From positions 22,763,788 through 22,827,787 of the forward strand of contig NC_088302.1 of assembly GCF_032854445.1 (NCBI RefSeq): a stretch of DNA of 64,000 nt, given 5' to 3'. The notes under the pieces are model-generated. The model was not told the DNA's origin and did not search any database. It saw nothing but the letters and a program-made list of their open reading frames with translations. The position numbers and the translations under genes are program-made. This stretch comes from Liolophura sinensis. Taxonomy: Eukaryota > Mollusca > Polyplacophora > Chitonida > Chitonidae. Of this stretch, positions 37,531-49,640 are shown in pieces (positions within the stretch are counted from its first letter, which is position 1; the number at the start of each line of letters is the position of its first letter).

Positions 37531-37998
37531 CGTTCACCTCCACTTGACAAGAAACATTCAACATAATTCTATATGGCTACCAAGGTGAAATATCATACAT
37601 CGTAGACAAACCTCTTAACTTGTCGTAATCAAAACCGGGCAAGTTCTCTATCAAAGTCTGCAGGCTCATTGGACAAAGATCGAACGTGCCGAAAGTAGCC
37701 ATTTACGCAACTGATCCAGAGAGAGATCAAACTGGCATGCCATGATCTCAATTCGATATATATACACGTTGCCTTACATAGCTGGAAAGGATTGTGCATC
37801 TTGGAACATGAAAGTGACTGAAAGCCAATCAAAACTAAATTAGCATCTAAACAAGTGTACTTATATTCGCGTACCTTGATCATCTGTATGTAAGGGCATA
37901 CCAATCTAACTGTAAATCGGACATTAGTTGAAATGTATAGGCCTACGTGCAGCATGCCATATACAGTTAGTTAAGTACCGGTATGTATGTATGTATGT

Positions 37999-38285
37999 AG
38001 GCTTGATGTTTTACATCGTACTTAAGAGTTTCTGTCGTATGACGACGAGTCATTAGGTGTGCGTACATATATTATGTCTTCTTAAAGTGCTGCCGCCGCG
38101 GAAGTACCCACCCAGTCACATTATTCGGACACCGGTCCAACCAATCAAGTTTCCTTTCTCTAACCTCTCAGTGCTGAGCCTCAATGGAGGTAGCCATTTT
38201 TAAAGTCTTTGTTGTGACCTTTCGTTTGATCCAGCTCTGTCGCTCTAAAGGCGGATGCTCTAAACACGAGGCCACGGTGGCGGTC
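37999..38285 (-). mobile_element. tRNA-headed SINE, third family
   Basis: The left end (GATGTTTTACATCGTACTTA, TCGTATGACGACGAGTCATT) is a SINE-like 3' region. The right end on the minus strand reads GTTTAGAGCATCCGCCTTTA and GCTGGATCAAACG, tRNA A- and B-box-like. The middle has no similarity to the other two SINE families in this window. Confidence 0.6.
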
Positions 38286-38453
38286 ACAGTAAGTTAAGCG
38301 TCTAGTTTTCATATGAACACAAATTCAGTCAGGTCCAACGAATACGTCGAGGCCAGAAACGTCACATGGGCGCCCCAGGTCTTTTATTCGATCTGCGCCT
38401 GTAGGCCTACCCTCATGCTGCTTATACTTTCGTATAATCGTAAGGAGTCCTAA

Positions 38454-39090
38454 AGCCAGGTCCAGACTATCCAGCATCACTCAACTTTTCCCCACTCAAC
38501 AAGGGTCAAGTTAAAGTTGAGTGAACAAGTTGAGACGTGTTGAGTACCCTGGACGGGTTCCTCAACTTCGTTCAACAACACTCAACACTATCCAACACTG
38601 TTGGATCGGGAATGTGCATGTGTATTTTTTATCAACAAGTTGAGTGAAGTTGAGTGAAAGTAGCCAATTGGCGGGCGTGTAGAAATAACGTGACCGTCGT
38701 CAAGCACATGACTTGGGCAAAATGGCGACAAAAGAAAGAAACTGGTCTCGTGCTGAGACGTCTTCTACGCCGAACAGCCATGGCAATAAGCGCAGCCGAT
38801 AAACCAACGACACGATTCTTCCGGGTAGTCGCCATTGTGTCTCATGCACTGGAGAGAAATTTCCCTCCAATTTATCGAAAAAAAAATTAAAAAAAAACAA
38901 AAAAAAAAACAAAAAAAAAAAACAACCCCAAAAGAAACACAGCTCAACATCGTTCAACTCACGTCAGTAGCGTTGGACAAAGTTGACCCATCTGATTTGT
39001 AGTGTGAACGGGACACTTAGCTTACCTCAACAGCATTCAACTTGCTGCTCAGTCAGCAAAAGTCGAACGATGTTGGATAGTCTGGGGCTC
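38454..39090. mobile_element. Nonautonomous DNA transposon with about 35-bp TIRs, Harbinger-like?
   Basis: The left end AGCCAGGTCCAGACTATCCA and the right end (reverse strand) AGCCCCAGACTATCCAACAT form imperfect inverted repeats continuing through CATC..TC.ACTTTT. Subterminal GTTGAGTG/CAACTC motifs are repeated. The interior contains a short ATG frame starting MATKERNWSRAE on plus and one starting MATTRKNRVVGLSAALIAMA on minus. These recall the Myb-like and transposase N-termini of PIF/Harbinger elements, but both are truncated. A/T homopolymers fill 38880-38925. The target-site duplication is unclear. Confidence 0.65.
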
Positions 39091-39204
39091 AAAGCAATTC
39101 TGCTTTAATTGTTAATTAAACTGTAATGGAGTTATAGAGTTATTGGTGTCAGGATTGGAGTGACGTCGATTGACGTTGTTCATTTATTTATTGATTTATT
39201 TCAG

Positions 39205-39316
39205 TGTTGCTTAACTCCAAAACCAAGAAGTTTTCACTTTTACGATGTTCCTTCTGATGGCAGTCATGTTTATGCATGGCGGAAACGATGTGCCTGGATT
39301 AAACCACTGGCTTTTG
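39205..39316 (+). pseudogene. Exon-like THAP-domain-like fragment
   Basis: An open segment of 37 codons plus one base between GATTTATTTCAG and GGTAAGTT. It encodes PKPRSFHFYDVPSDG then SHVYAWRKRCAW. The order SFH..P.D.....W.K resembles the middle of THAP zinc fingers, but the full C2CH signature is not present. There is no neighbouring exon that I can join. It is possibly a relic of a THAP-type transposase gene, or chance. Confidence 0.25.
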
Positions 39317-39890
39317 GTAAGTTAACGACGAACTTTACCACATGTTACTTACAGATATGCACACCATATTGTTGGAAGACAAGTGATTTTAACGAACGTT
39401 AGACTGCCCAAACGGCCACATGCACCTGCGTCGCAGACTGCTTATTGTCCCATGCATACAAAGATGCAACAAAGAGTGAAATCTACAAATTCCTGTCCAA
39501 GTCCGGATTTGAACCCGCACATCACGAATGTTTAATTGCAATTGGAATGTCTAGGTGTCGGGGCCCCTCCCACCCTGTTGCTATAATTAATCCAACCAAA
39601 CACACTAGCTGACACATGGGAATTAAGGTCCGGATTTTAACGGTCAACCCATGCATATGCCTAGATTTTCATAACAGTTTTCTCAGAGTTTGGATTGCAG
39701 CTTTAGGCAGCAATGATTATTGAACTGGGGATGACGTAAACCACTAAACGTTAAGATTGTTAAAAGTATGGGGATTAGCAGGAATCTGCTTAGTGTGACT
39801 CAACAGGTAAAAATTGACCCATTATGGATTTGAACCGTGCACATTTGAGTTTGTCATTTTATCACGATGTTGGCTCATTGACCAAAGTTT

Positions 39891-40105
39891 GGTATACACT
39901 AGAGCTTAAGACCCAACTCAGTTCAACTCTGCTGTTGCATCAGGTCCTATAGAGACTTGTGCATGTGCAATAACACGCGACTCAACTAGAATCAAACTCC
40001 AATCGATACGAGTATGCCGGTACAATTCAAAGTCGTATGGCAGTCAACGACTGGGACCAGTTGAGTCGAGCTGAGTCGTGTCTTAAGCTCATCTCGTGAA
40101 TGCCG
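39891..40105. mobile_element. MITE with about 35-bp terminal inverted repeats
   Basis: The left arm GGTATACACTAGAGCTTAAG and the right arm read on minus (CGGCATTCACGAGATGAGCT) share AGCTTAAGAC.C.ACTCAG.TC.ACTC. The flanks show a possible 5-bp duplication AGTTT (39886-39890 and 40106-40110). The unit is about 215 bp and non-coding. Confidence 0.65.
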
Positions 40106-40205
40106 AGTTTTAAATCGGTATTATCGTTACAGCCAATAGGCCCTTGCTAACATCTAGATTAGAAAAGGGTCATCTAGATTACTCCAATTACACATCTGAA
40201 CGCAG

Positions 40206-40310
40206 TCGTTTATTTATTTGACCGGTGTTTTACGCAGTACTCAAGAATATTTGACTTGCAGGAGGGCAACCAGCAATATGGTGGGAGGAAACCAGCTATA
40301 TTGGGTATGA
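40206..40310 (-). repeat. V-SINE-like 3' half
   Basis: GTTTATTTATTTGACCGGTG, TACTCAAGAATATTTGACTT and GGTGGGAGGAAACCAGC match the SINE from its tail into the central domain; the head is missing. Confidence 0.8.
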
Positions 40311-41762
40311 CATTTAACAGCTGTCATGTAAAATAAATAAATAAATAAATAAAAAAAATAAATTAAAAATTAAAAAAGTAATACATAAATAAGATTAACT
40401 ACGTCTTTCCTCACCTTATATTTTGTCGTAATTTTTTAAAACCACCAAATATTCAGCATTAACCGCTGACCAGCAGTAACTTCTATTTTATAACGTATGC
40501 ATGTACGCACTTCTGTATGGTGCCCTTTTATATTTGCTTCGCCTGCATGTTACTCATGTCGATCTCTCGATGAAGTATGCGCGTGCAAAACTCCGTAAAA
40601 CATATAACATTACATTAGCTCTATAGCCTCACACACGTCAATGGCTGTATAGGCCCTGTAGTTTGTGAGCTTCAATCTGTTAAAAGTAAGCGATTAGTAT
40701 TGTTAAATCGGCCATGGTATCACGTATTAATTCGTTTCCGGGCAATGGTTCCATATTAATTGCTGTGTTAAGAGGCGTTTCTCTCGCTTGATGGGACTTC
40801 ACTCTACAAAACACAGACCGCATGCATGGCCGTACATATACAGGGCTAAACCTTCCATGGCAATTCGCAAAACCGATATAGTTGGTTTTGTAATATCAGT
40901 GTTACATGGTGTAACAAAACCGATTACATTTCCCCAAAGCTAAATTACTAGATGTTTCTTTTTCTTTCGTTTTTTTGGATGAGATTGGGACATATTTATG
41001 AACGTCCAATGATCTTATTTAAAGAGCCTCGGTCAATGATTTGCCGCCCTTGGACGCTTGCCAAACAGGGGGCGCTAGCTAGAATTAAGCTCGTTCCCGT
41101 TGTATTATCGCTTTCTCGCGGGTTTTCTTTCAGAAATAAATATATGAAATTGCGATCGTTATTTTTGCTTTAATTTGCAGCTCACCACACGGCCAAAAGG
41201 TTGCCACTGGCCTGGGCTATCACAATTTGGAGAATCTGTCGATTTACATGCGGAATAAATGAAATGGTTTGATATCGTAGAGCTAATGTACGTTTCGTAT
41301 CGACTATACAATTATCGTCCCTATTTAATGTTTTATGACGTTAATTTATATGTACGTCTGATTGCCCAGTCGGAAACGTCACATATGCGATGTTATTAGC
41401 GATAGCGGTAAAAAGGCAGAGACTTAAGCATACAGGAAACACACAAGACTGATTGTGGGTATTAAAGATTTTCTGAAAGCGATACCAAATTCAACTGACA
41501 GCTACAGAGGCCGAAATGCTAACGACATTCGTAGGCCCCTATGTCCGCAATAAAACGGTGGAATTGATAATGCATTGACGACAAACGCATTGACGACCAG
41601 CGTTATCGATATATCCCTCCACGCAAGCGGTATCTCGCGTGGCTACAGGATAACCAAATTACCTCTTTAACCTACTATACCATACAGATCTCTTGATCTA
41701 ACGGAAGCATTTAAACCTGCATTATGTGTCACTGACGATTTTAAAGATGTATATATATTGGC

Positions 41763-41763
<1 letters not shown>

Positions 41764-41856
<93 letters not shown>
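41764..41856. repeat. (AT)n microsatellite
   Basis: About 46 uninterrupted AT units. Confidence 0.99.
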
Positions 41857-41859
<3 letters not shown>

Positions 41860-43390
41860 TGCAGTATATCGATACAAGCCACTATACAGCATGAAGAAAC
41901 TGTTGTCCAGGTCAAGGCTATAACACTATAACTGCATATGCATGTCGTGCTCCCTATCCCTTGACCACCGAGGCAAATGGTTCGGGTACAAAATGTATAG
42001 AGACAAATTCAGAAAATTTGTACGAGATACTTTCTGCTGTTCCACGGCCAGTGTAAAATTGGGACACCTACATATATTCCATCCTCACTACGTACTGAAG
42101 ATGTTTTCTTCTCTTTTTTCTGTTATGCAAGACTTGACGTCTAGCGTGCAATAAACTGGTGATATACATGATTTTTGGTAGTGTGAATAGTGCAGTGTGA
42201 TGTGTTATGATAGTTTAGCGTGACGTCCATAATCGTATTGACGTAGGCCTACGCATACTGCTTGAGCTGGGTCGACCATGTACTGCCTCCCTACCGTTTT
42301 AGATGGCTACCATTTTACTTCAAAAAATAAGGAGTCATGGTGAAAGATGACATCATGGCGTCCATAATTTCAAACTTTAAATCTACACCTGTATAAGTTT
42401 AACGCACTCCCCGCTTCGGAAAATCTTATCTGGATGGCCCCACATGCCACGGATTAGAAATTACTTCTTTCCGGTTTGGCCTTTGTACACTCAAAACTTA
42501 AAACTGTTACATTTAACAGAAAGTCTGTTGTCTGAGCGATACTAGAGTGTATAATGCAGTAACAGAATACATTCTACCATCATTCAGACTTTCTGTTGAA
42601 TGTAACAGATTAAGATTTTTTGAGTGTGCGTGTTCGCGGGCATGTGGATATACATGTATGTAAAGAGCGTGGAAGTAAGAATGTCCACACCTATATGTAT
42701 TCTGAGATTGAGTTGCGAGGGGCTGATACTTCGTACGCACTGTTCCTGCTGGTTATAGAGTGTGCGGGTACTTATCTCGAGTTTTGATTTACAAAGTTCA
42801 CGTGATATTTTGAGTGCAGACAGTTCGCGTGCGTGATTCTCGCGTTGTCTCGGGGATCTCCGTGTGACAGGAGACGCGTTCCGAGTGTAGAGGCGTCCCT
42901 GGTCGATGTTACAACCTGTAACCAATTTGTTGTCTTATTGATAATGTCTAAGCCGAGGCTAATTATTCTGCTGGACGAAGTCGTTCATACACTGACAGCC
43001 ATCGGGAGGACAAATGATCGGGGCCTAGTCACTTTGGCATATCAGATCGTTCCCAGTTAAATGATTCTACAGAAGTTAATCTCTGTTTAGATTTAACGGC
43101 GAGCTTCATTTCCTTTCATCGGAAGACTGACCAGTCGCTGGAAGACCAGTTGCCCATCAATTACACGGCCTCTCCTGGAAGGCGGGTAGATCTCTCACAA
43201 AAGCAAGTAATCCGAGCTGGCACGAGGTGGTTGACTCGGGCATTATACGATCTATCACTCGTGGCCATATTGCATTCCCGTGCGTTTTATGTGCGTTTCT
43301 CTCCGCCTCACGGTAACTGTAATCGCTCTGCCCTTTCAAAAACGATAGCGTCAGGAATTCAGTTTGGCTGAGAATTGTCAAACTCGCTAA

Positions 43391-44030
43391 TGTTTCCTTA
43401 ATTGCACGCTCCAGGCGTTATAATCTTTGATTAATAAGCCGGTAAAATGATAAATAAAAGTATTTGTTCTTCGCTCATTATTGCTGGTTTTGACGGCTCG
43501 AGTGTCAGCCGGCGATACCTGACTAATACCCTTCATCTCCAACTGCTCCTCTGCCGGCTGACAAATAATCTAACAGGATGGCTTCTAAATGACGCCGCTC
43601 GAAGAAGTAATTTATTTTTCTCACAGCCCACTGAAACTGCGAGTCTATCTTTACCAACATCTGCTTTTCAAATGCCAACAGCCCCAGACTGGGATCCATT
43701 GTGGTAAAATTATACGGAAATATTTGTGAGGGCAGTAGTATTAGCATGATGTAAAATTGGCGCGGCATGAAATCGATGTAGAGAATTATAACGACAGGGT
43801 GGCTGATAATGCTAGCCCGATACCCGGACTAAACCCAACCTTATTTGTCCTGCCTGACAGCCGCAGAAACACACACCCACCCCACTCCTCCGACCCCCTC
43901 ACCCCCCTCAGCGCGTTCAGTTGCCTATTTGGCAATTATTTTCTTGTCTCCGTCGATCAAAGATAAACAGAGCAGGGACATTCCTTTATCTCGTAACACT
44001 CAGAACAGCTGGCCTATTTGCACGCCGTAA
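43391..44030. promoter_or_regulatory. Candidate distal enhancer block upstream of dachshund
   Basis: About 640 bp of repeat-free, balanced-composition DNA with CTTTGATTAATAAGCC (43425-43440), TGATAAATAAAAG, CTGACAAATAATCTAACAGG and GTAATTTATTTTTC. It lies 9 kb upstream of the dac start. Texture and homeodomain-like motif density suggest a regulatory element; conservation is untested. Confidence 0.25.
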
Positions 44031-44637
44031 GGTGAAAGTCCTGCTACATTAAGACGGGTATTTTTCTCCAAATGAGTTATTAGTCTTTGTATGTTTCTTT
44101 GTATCCGTTACAAAGTGCGTTAGATCGTCCCAGGGTTAACATCACACCATTGATAACAGCCCTTGTGCAAACTGCTCGAACAGCTAAAATGATTAAGCGA
44201 GGACTTTAAATCCTTTTCAAGTAACTGGAGAAACAAATATGTCGCTATCTGGATACACTTATACTTGGGACTTAATGTAAGATAGTAAAATGTGTAATCT
44301 ATATTTTGCAAAGTTTTGTTGGTTTACGCATTTTGTTATCTCTCTTTCATTTATTCTCTTCTGTCTTCTTGTTGTCTTCTGTTAATGATGTCCTGAAACG
44401 GAGAATGAAATCAGAGCCGTGGTACATGTAGAGTGTTCCGGTTAGCGTATTACATGTCTTTACACATTACAAAACATTCTAGCCATCAGATTTATATACA
44501 AGGTGGCCTGAATGACATTCAACTGTTTCTGTTACAGTTGACATAAACCATGTTGGACTCCCAGTTCATCTAAAGAAGCCCATGTAAGATAATGGACTGT
44601 TCTCAGTGCCGTTACCCATGACTTCAACACATACAGA

Positions 44638-45432
44638 TTTCTTTTTGGTTTCCTTGACTCTCTTTTCTCTTGTAAATTTCTGTTCGATGGTTTCGTGTAC
44701 ACATCGGACTCTCCTTTCTCTTGTAAAGGTCTTTTCCATGGTTTCCTGTACACACCGGAGTCTCCTTTCTGCTGGAAAGTTCTGTTACAGGGCTCAGTTT
44801 ACACACCGGGCTTTCCTTTCTCTAGTAAAGCTCTTTTCCATGGTTTTGTGTACACACCGGGCTCTCCTTTCTTTTGTAATGTTCTTTTCCATGGTTTGGT
44901 GTACACACCGGACTCTCCTTTCTCCTGGAAAGTTCTGTTCGATGGTTCCTTGTACACACCAGACTCTCCTTTCAGCTGGAAAGTTCTGTTACATGGTTCC
45001 GTGTAAACACCGGACTCTCCTTTCCTTTGTAAAGTTCCTTTCCATGGTTTGGTGTACATACTGGACTCTCCGTTGGCTAGGAACGTTCTGTTCCATGGTT
45101 CCTTGTACACACCGGTCTCCCTTTTCTCTTGTAAAGTTCTTTCCCATGGTTTTGTGTACACGCCGGACTCTCCTTTGTCTTGGAAAGTTCTGTTCCATGG
45201 TTTTGTGTACACGCCGGACTCTCCTTTGTCTTAGAAAGTTCTGTTCCATGGTTTCGTGTACACACCGGGGTCTCCTTTGGCTTGGAAAGTTCTGTTCCAT
45301 GGTTTCACGTACACACCGAACTCTCCTTTGTCCTAGAAAGTTCTGTTCGATGGTTTCGTGTATACATTGGACTCTCCTTTGTCCTGGAAAGTTCTGTTCC
45401 ATTGTTCCATCTATACACTGGGCCTTCTTTCT
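44638..45432. repeat. 51-bp minisatellite open in several frames
   Basis: About 15.5 units of 51 bp (17 codons) with cores GGACTCTCCTTTCTCTTGTA, AAAGTTCTGTTCCATGG and TTTCGTGTACACACCGG. As the period is a multiple of three and most units lack stops, long frames run on both strands (for example 44606-45454 plus, with a 17-residue period). There is no signal peptide, splice-site context or codon-level constraint I can point to, so I call it noncoding. Confidence 0.93.
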
Positions 45433-45855
45433 TCGAGTCGGGGCACCTACATGAATTGATCTCTAAACACCAGTCAGTATGTTATAAAACTCATTGGTCT
45501 ACTAGGACCCCTAAAACACGCAAATTGGTCAAGGTAATATATAATGCACAGTTTTCACAGCATACTCCTGTATACTGCAATTAACTTGTAAAACAAAAGG
45601 CTCATAAACAGAAAGTGGGACGCCCACCATCCCTTCCCCAACGCCTTCATTGGGAAATCCAAAGTGCTGCAAACTGTTCTACTTGTAGACATTACAACAG
45701 TTTCGTCATAGATACATGTATATGTGGACCTCTTTATATAAACACGTCAAACAGTTTCACAAGAGATTGGAAGATGTTATCAAAGGCTACTGTAGTTTTA
45801 GGCACAAGAGTATATTCTATTCCCTATCAGTCTAAGTGTTTTGTAGCATGCCAAG

Positions 45856-46674
45856 GAGAAAATGTAACTAACAAACTTCCTGAAAATGGACAAAAGTCAG
45901 TTGAAGAAATATATGCAACAACTAAGAGGTGAGCCAGTTCAAAATTGTGTTTCAATGAATGTGATGTTTCCGTGCATGCTGGATCTCCCGCCACTCTATA
46001 GGTGTACGAAATCGTACATTGCATAAGCTTATATGCAGTCCTCTCCAGATACACCAAACATGGATCTTATCGCTTTTCCTCAACGTTTTCAACATTGTCA
46101 GGAATTAAATTGGTTTTCTATATTCCTATGAATTTTATACCGTTTCTTCACCATTACGTCAAATGTGATGAATACTACTAACCCGACAAAGGTAATAAAA
46201 TCTGTCAATGCATCTCCTCTATAAACTCCACAGGGAATCCATACGCAGTATTGGATACATGATTCGAAGTTTATTCCTGTCTGTATGAGTACCTTTCAAT
46301 CGTCCGCGCCTATATGTCAATATAACGGTACAATATGGGATATAGTAAGGAGCAACTCAAACAGTTCTTTTCTTTTCACTTTTGTAAAAAGATATTTTGC
46401 ACTATGCTCTGTTACACAATGTAGAAAACCAGTTTAATCCCTGACAATATTGGAAACGTTGAGGAAAAGCGATAAGATCCATGTCTGGTGTATCTGGAGA
46501 GGACTGTATATAAACGTATGCAATATGCGATTTCGTACACCTATAGAGTGGCGGGAGCACGCACGGAAACATCCCATTCATTGAAACACAATTTTGAACT
46601 GGCTCACCTCTTATTTGTTGCATATTTTTCAGCTGACTTTTGTCCATTTAAGGAAGTTTGTTAGTTACATTTTG
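45856..46674. repeat. Foldback: long inverted repeat with about 265-bp arms
   Basis: The left arm 45856-46124 and right arm 46418-46674 are reverse complements with scattered mismatches and small indels (shared blocks AATGTAACTAACAAACTTCC, GAGCCAGTTCAAAATTGTGT, CCAGATACACCA.ACATGGA, TCTTATCGCTTTTCCTCAAC). The spacer is about 293 bp. Either a foldback/MITE-like element or two head-to-head copies of an unnamed repeat. Confidence 0.9.
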
Positions 46675-46679
46675 GCCCT

Positions 46680-48050
46680 CGGAGTTCAATTCCCTGAGGA
46701 CACGGGTCAGATGAACGACTCTCTGAATTTGACAACACTGAATAAATTTGCTCCAAAAAGAACTTTGAAACGGGTTAAATTTCAAAATCGGGTGTGAGGT
46801 GTGATTTGTGTCTCCCTCTTGATGTTTTCCATACGATAGGTCGTCGTCAAACAACAATGTCTATTGGCAAACCACAGTTTATTCGCTATTGTAAATAATG
46901 TCAGTATGCCCTTGACGCGACCGATCGATATGACTTTCAATCTCTCGCGGCATTATCACGAAAGTGCGACTCCTTTATCTTGACCGACTGGAAAAAAGGC
47001 ACGCAGAATCAGCAAAGCAACGCTACTGTTTTGTGACGGAATACAAATTCCTTTAGCTTCAAGTGTTATTCCGCCAAAGCGAACTTTTGGAAACAAGTTT
47101 TCGTGACAGCTGATTAAAATATTTGTCTCTGCTGTAAATAACGTACATAATCACCGTTTCCACCAAAAGTAGAACTATGTCTAATACGATAAAAGAAGTA
47201 GGCTATATCGCCTACCTTAATTAATTATTTTTGTTAATATATAATATGTGCACAGGACTTAATAATAAATTTTATGAATTCCAAAGATTTATTGGTTACA
47301 ATAACACGTGTAAAACACATCTTTTAAAATATGCAAGACGCTTCAAAAGTTTTTGCCACATACAGATTTCTTTATCTCCAATCCTAGAGAACATTTCAGC
47401 TACAGGTAGATCCGTCGCCCTGTGTATAGTTTACATTCTTCGGTGGTCAATAGGTGTAACCTTTGATGTCATACGACATTTACAGGTGATTTGTGTTACA
47501 AAGACTGCTGCAAAGATAATACGGCTTTTAAGTAATTGAGCACAGCTTTTACTCAAACTTATTTACTTTCAAATGTCCCCACACCTTTAATGTTTAACTC
47601 GGAAGATGAAAGAACATTGGAAATCGGTAACACTTGCGTCAAGATCTTTTAAATCATGTCTCAGCACACTCGTCGCAGGCGGTAATGACATTTAGAAATT
47701 ATATCTTTATCAGAAGGGAGTGATAAAGTTGAAATATTGAGCCGTTGTTAACCACGTTTATGTACATAAGGGAAAGAAAAACAGATACATGCGTGACAGC
47801 TTTTTGATGCGTTTTCTCGGTTCGTGTAACAGATTTTCTGCCTCTGTTTGCAACTAGAATACATGGATGTTAAATATAATCATCCGTTGCTTGATTTATG
47901 GTACTTCTGGATAAAACGCTAAGACGTCTTTAAGTGACTGAACCATACGAGTTCGAATCCCACATTAAGAGCAGTGAATTCTATAGCATGTCTTTTGGTT
48001 AAAAGAGCTCTTTTAATATATCAAGTCAAACCTCCCAGTGTGTTGAATGT
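46680..48050. other. Intergenic stretch with no recognised element
   Basis: Unique sequence. A balanced patch at 46900-47120 (CGCGGCATTATCACGAAAGT) might be regulatory. A lone B-box-like GAGTTCGAATCCC at 47950-47962 lacks a matching tRNA fold. Confidence 0.5.
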
Positions 48051-48054
48051 CCGT

Positions 48055-48097
48055 TTGTGTGTGTGTGTGTGTGTGTGAGAGTGGGGGGGGGGGGGGG
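48055..48097. repeat. (GT)n followed by a 16-G run
   Basis: GT repeats at 48055-48077, then GAGA and an uninterrupted poly-G at 48082-48097. Confidence 0.95.
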
Positions 48098-48790
48098 ATG
48101 TGAGTGTGATATGAGTGTGAGTAACCGGTAAAGACACAACTGACTGAAAGTGACCGATATGCATGTTGTCAAGTGATTGTTAATATAACGGTGTTTTAAG
48201 TGGTTTATTTTATTGTTCACAAGCCCAAGCTTCTGAGAGTCAGGTTGGCATTATCTCCATGATTGTATCCTTAGAGTAGAATTGCAAACGTAATATATAC
48301 AAGCGAGGACTAAAGGGAATTAAGTTTTAAAGGGATACCGAATCGACGCTGATTGGCCTACAATAGAGATAGGTTTCGTTGCAGTTTTTAATACGAATTT
48401 CAAAAACAGCAATAACATGTTTTTGTGACTAAAGCAGTGCGAAACTTGGTGTCTTGCATGAAGGGAACATACACAAACAGGAAACCATTCCATTCATCCC
48501 GGAAATGGGCGTGACAGAACTGTAACACAACAAACAACACTGAATGGAGGTGCCGAGTCGCGTTGATCCATGACGTGATCATGCAAACACACTTCAGTTC
48601 TCAAGTTACCTATATACAATCAATGATATAGATAGACAGGACGCTATTTGCACTACCTCTGTAGTTACGAAGCTATTTATTGTATATCGTTGCATTGTAA
48701 CTTATCACGTATTTTCTGGTTAATTTTATTACTTATTAGTTGTATTATCACGTTTTCTCAAGCATCCATCCAATGAAATTCGTAACATAG

Positions 48791-48794
<4 letters not shown>

Positions 48795-48863
<69 letters not shown>

Positions 48864-48875
48864 GTGTGTGTGCGC

Positions 48876-48910
<35 letters not shown>
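48795..48910. repeat. Composite (TA)n-(TGCG)-(TG)n microsatellite
   Basis: (TA) at 48795-48862, then TGTGTGTGCGCGCGTGTGTG and (TG)n to 48910. It combines a cruciform-prone half with a Z-DNA-prone half. Confidence 0.97.
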
Positions 48911-48911
<1 letters not shown>

Positions 48912-49399
48912 ATTACGTTTGTGGATTACGTCTAAATAATTCAGTAGAACAGCGGAAGATGTATTAAATGAATGTGTTTTTATGAGCTATTACAAAACTT
49001 GCGCCGGTAAAACTTCCCCCAATTTAAATCGAATTAACAATCACTTCTTTAATGAAATTTTGTAATACAAATGGATGGATTGTTTTGTTCAGTTTGTATT
49101 CTAAATTCAGCTTCCATCAACCAATGATCTTATTAAGCCACGCCTCTGTCACACTACAAAACATGCGGCGAGGTTCAAAAAGCTAATTTGGTGGGGTTGA
49201 GCCAAAAGAAAGTCAAACACAACAAATCTGACATTTGTTCTCGGTCCAGCCGACCTGTTGACGCGCCAACCAAATATGCATTGTTAATTTCTTGTGTTAA
49301 TCTTGGATGTCACATCTGGTACTTTTCTTTATTTGACGAACAAATCCCCGGGTCTCCGATCAACATCTACAAGCAACACTTTTGTTGATCGCGTTTAAC

Positions 49400-49640
49400 T
49401 TCACATCTCGAATCCTGAGACTGGGTTTAGAGCAGGCTCTATTCAGTCAGGCACACACTGTCAATTTGCACAGGCCGCTTGTGTTTCACAACAAATAGTT
49501 ATCCAACTTTGTTAGATTTGCCCTGCCCAGAGTCCAACAGCTCATAGGGGAATGCCATTAGTTCTGCTCCCAGCGGCTGTGCCACGGGGCATGAATTATG
49601 TGCCCTAACCGAACACCGCCCTTGTATGTTCGAGTCAAAG
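49400..49640. promoter_or_regulatory. Candidate conserved noncoding element, upstream of dac
   Basis: A repeat-free block with CACACACTGTCAATTTGCAC, AACAAATAGTTATCC and GGGGCATGAATTATGTGC. Balanced composition contrasts with the AT-rich flanks. The role is inference. Confidence 0.2.

Noticed and set aside
39500-39520. Possible tRNA gene (minus, GGGTTCAAATCCGGAC)
   Set aside because: No A-box partner or stems at the expected distance; a related motif is at 39832-39850.
45615-45932. 105-codon plus-strand frame
   Set aside because: It runs into the foldback arm and shows no recognisable domain.
47940-47965. Possible tRNA (plus, GAGTTCGAATCCCAC)
   Set aside because: B-box alone, no fold.
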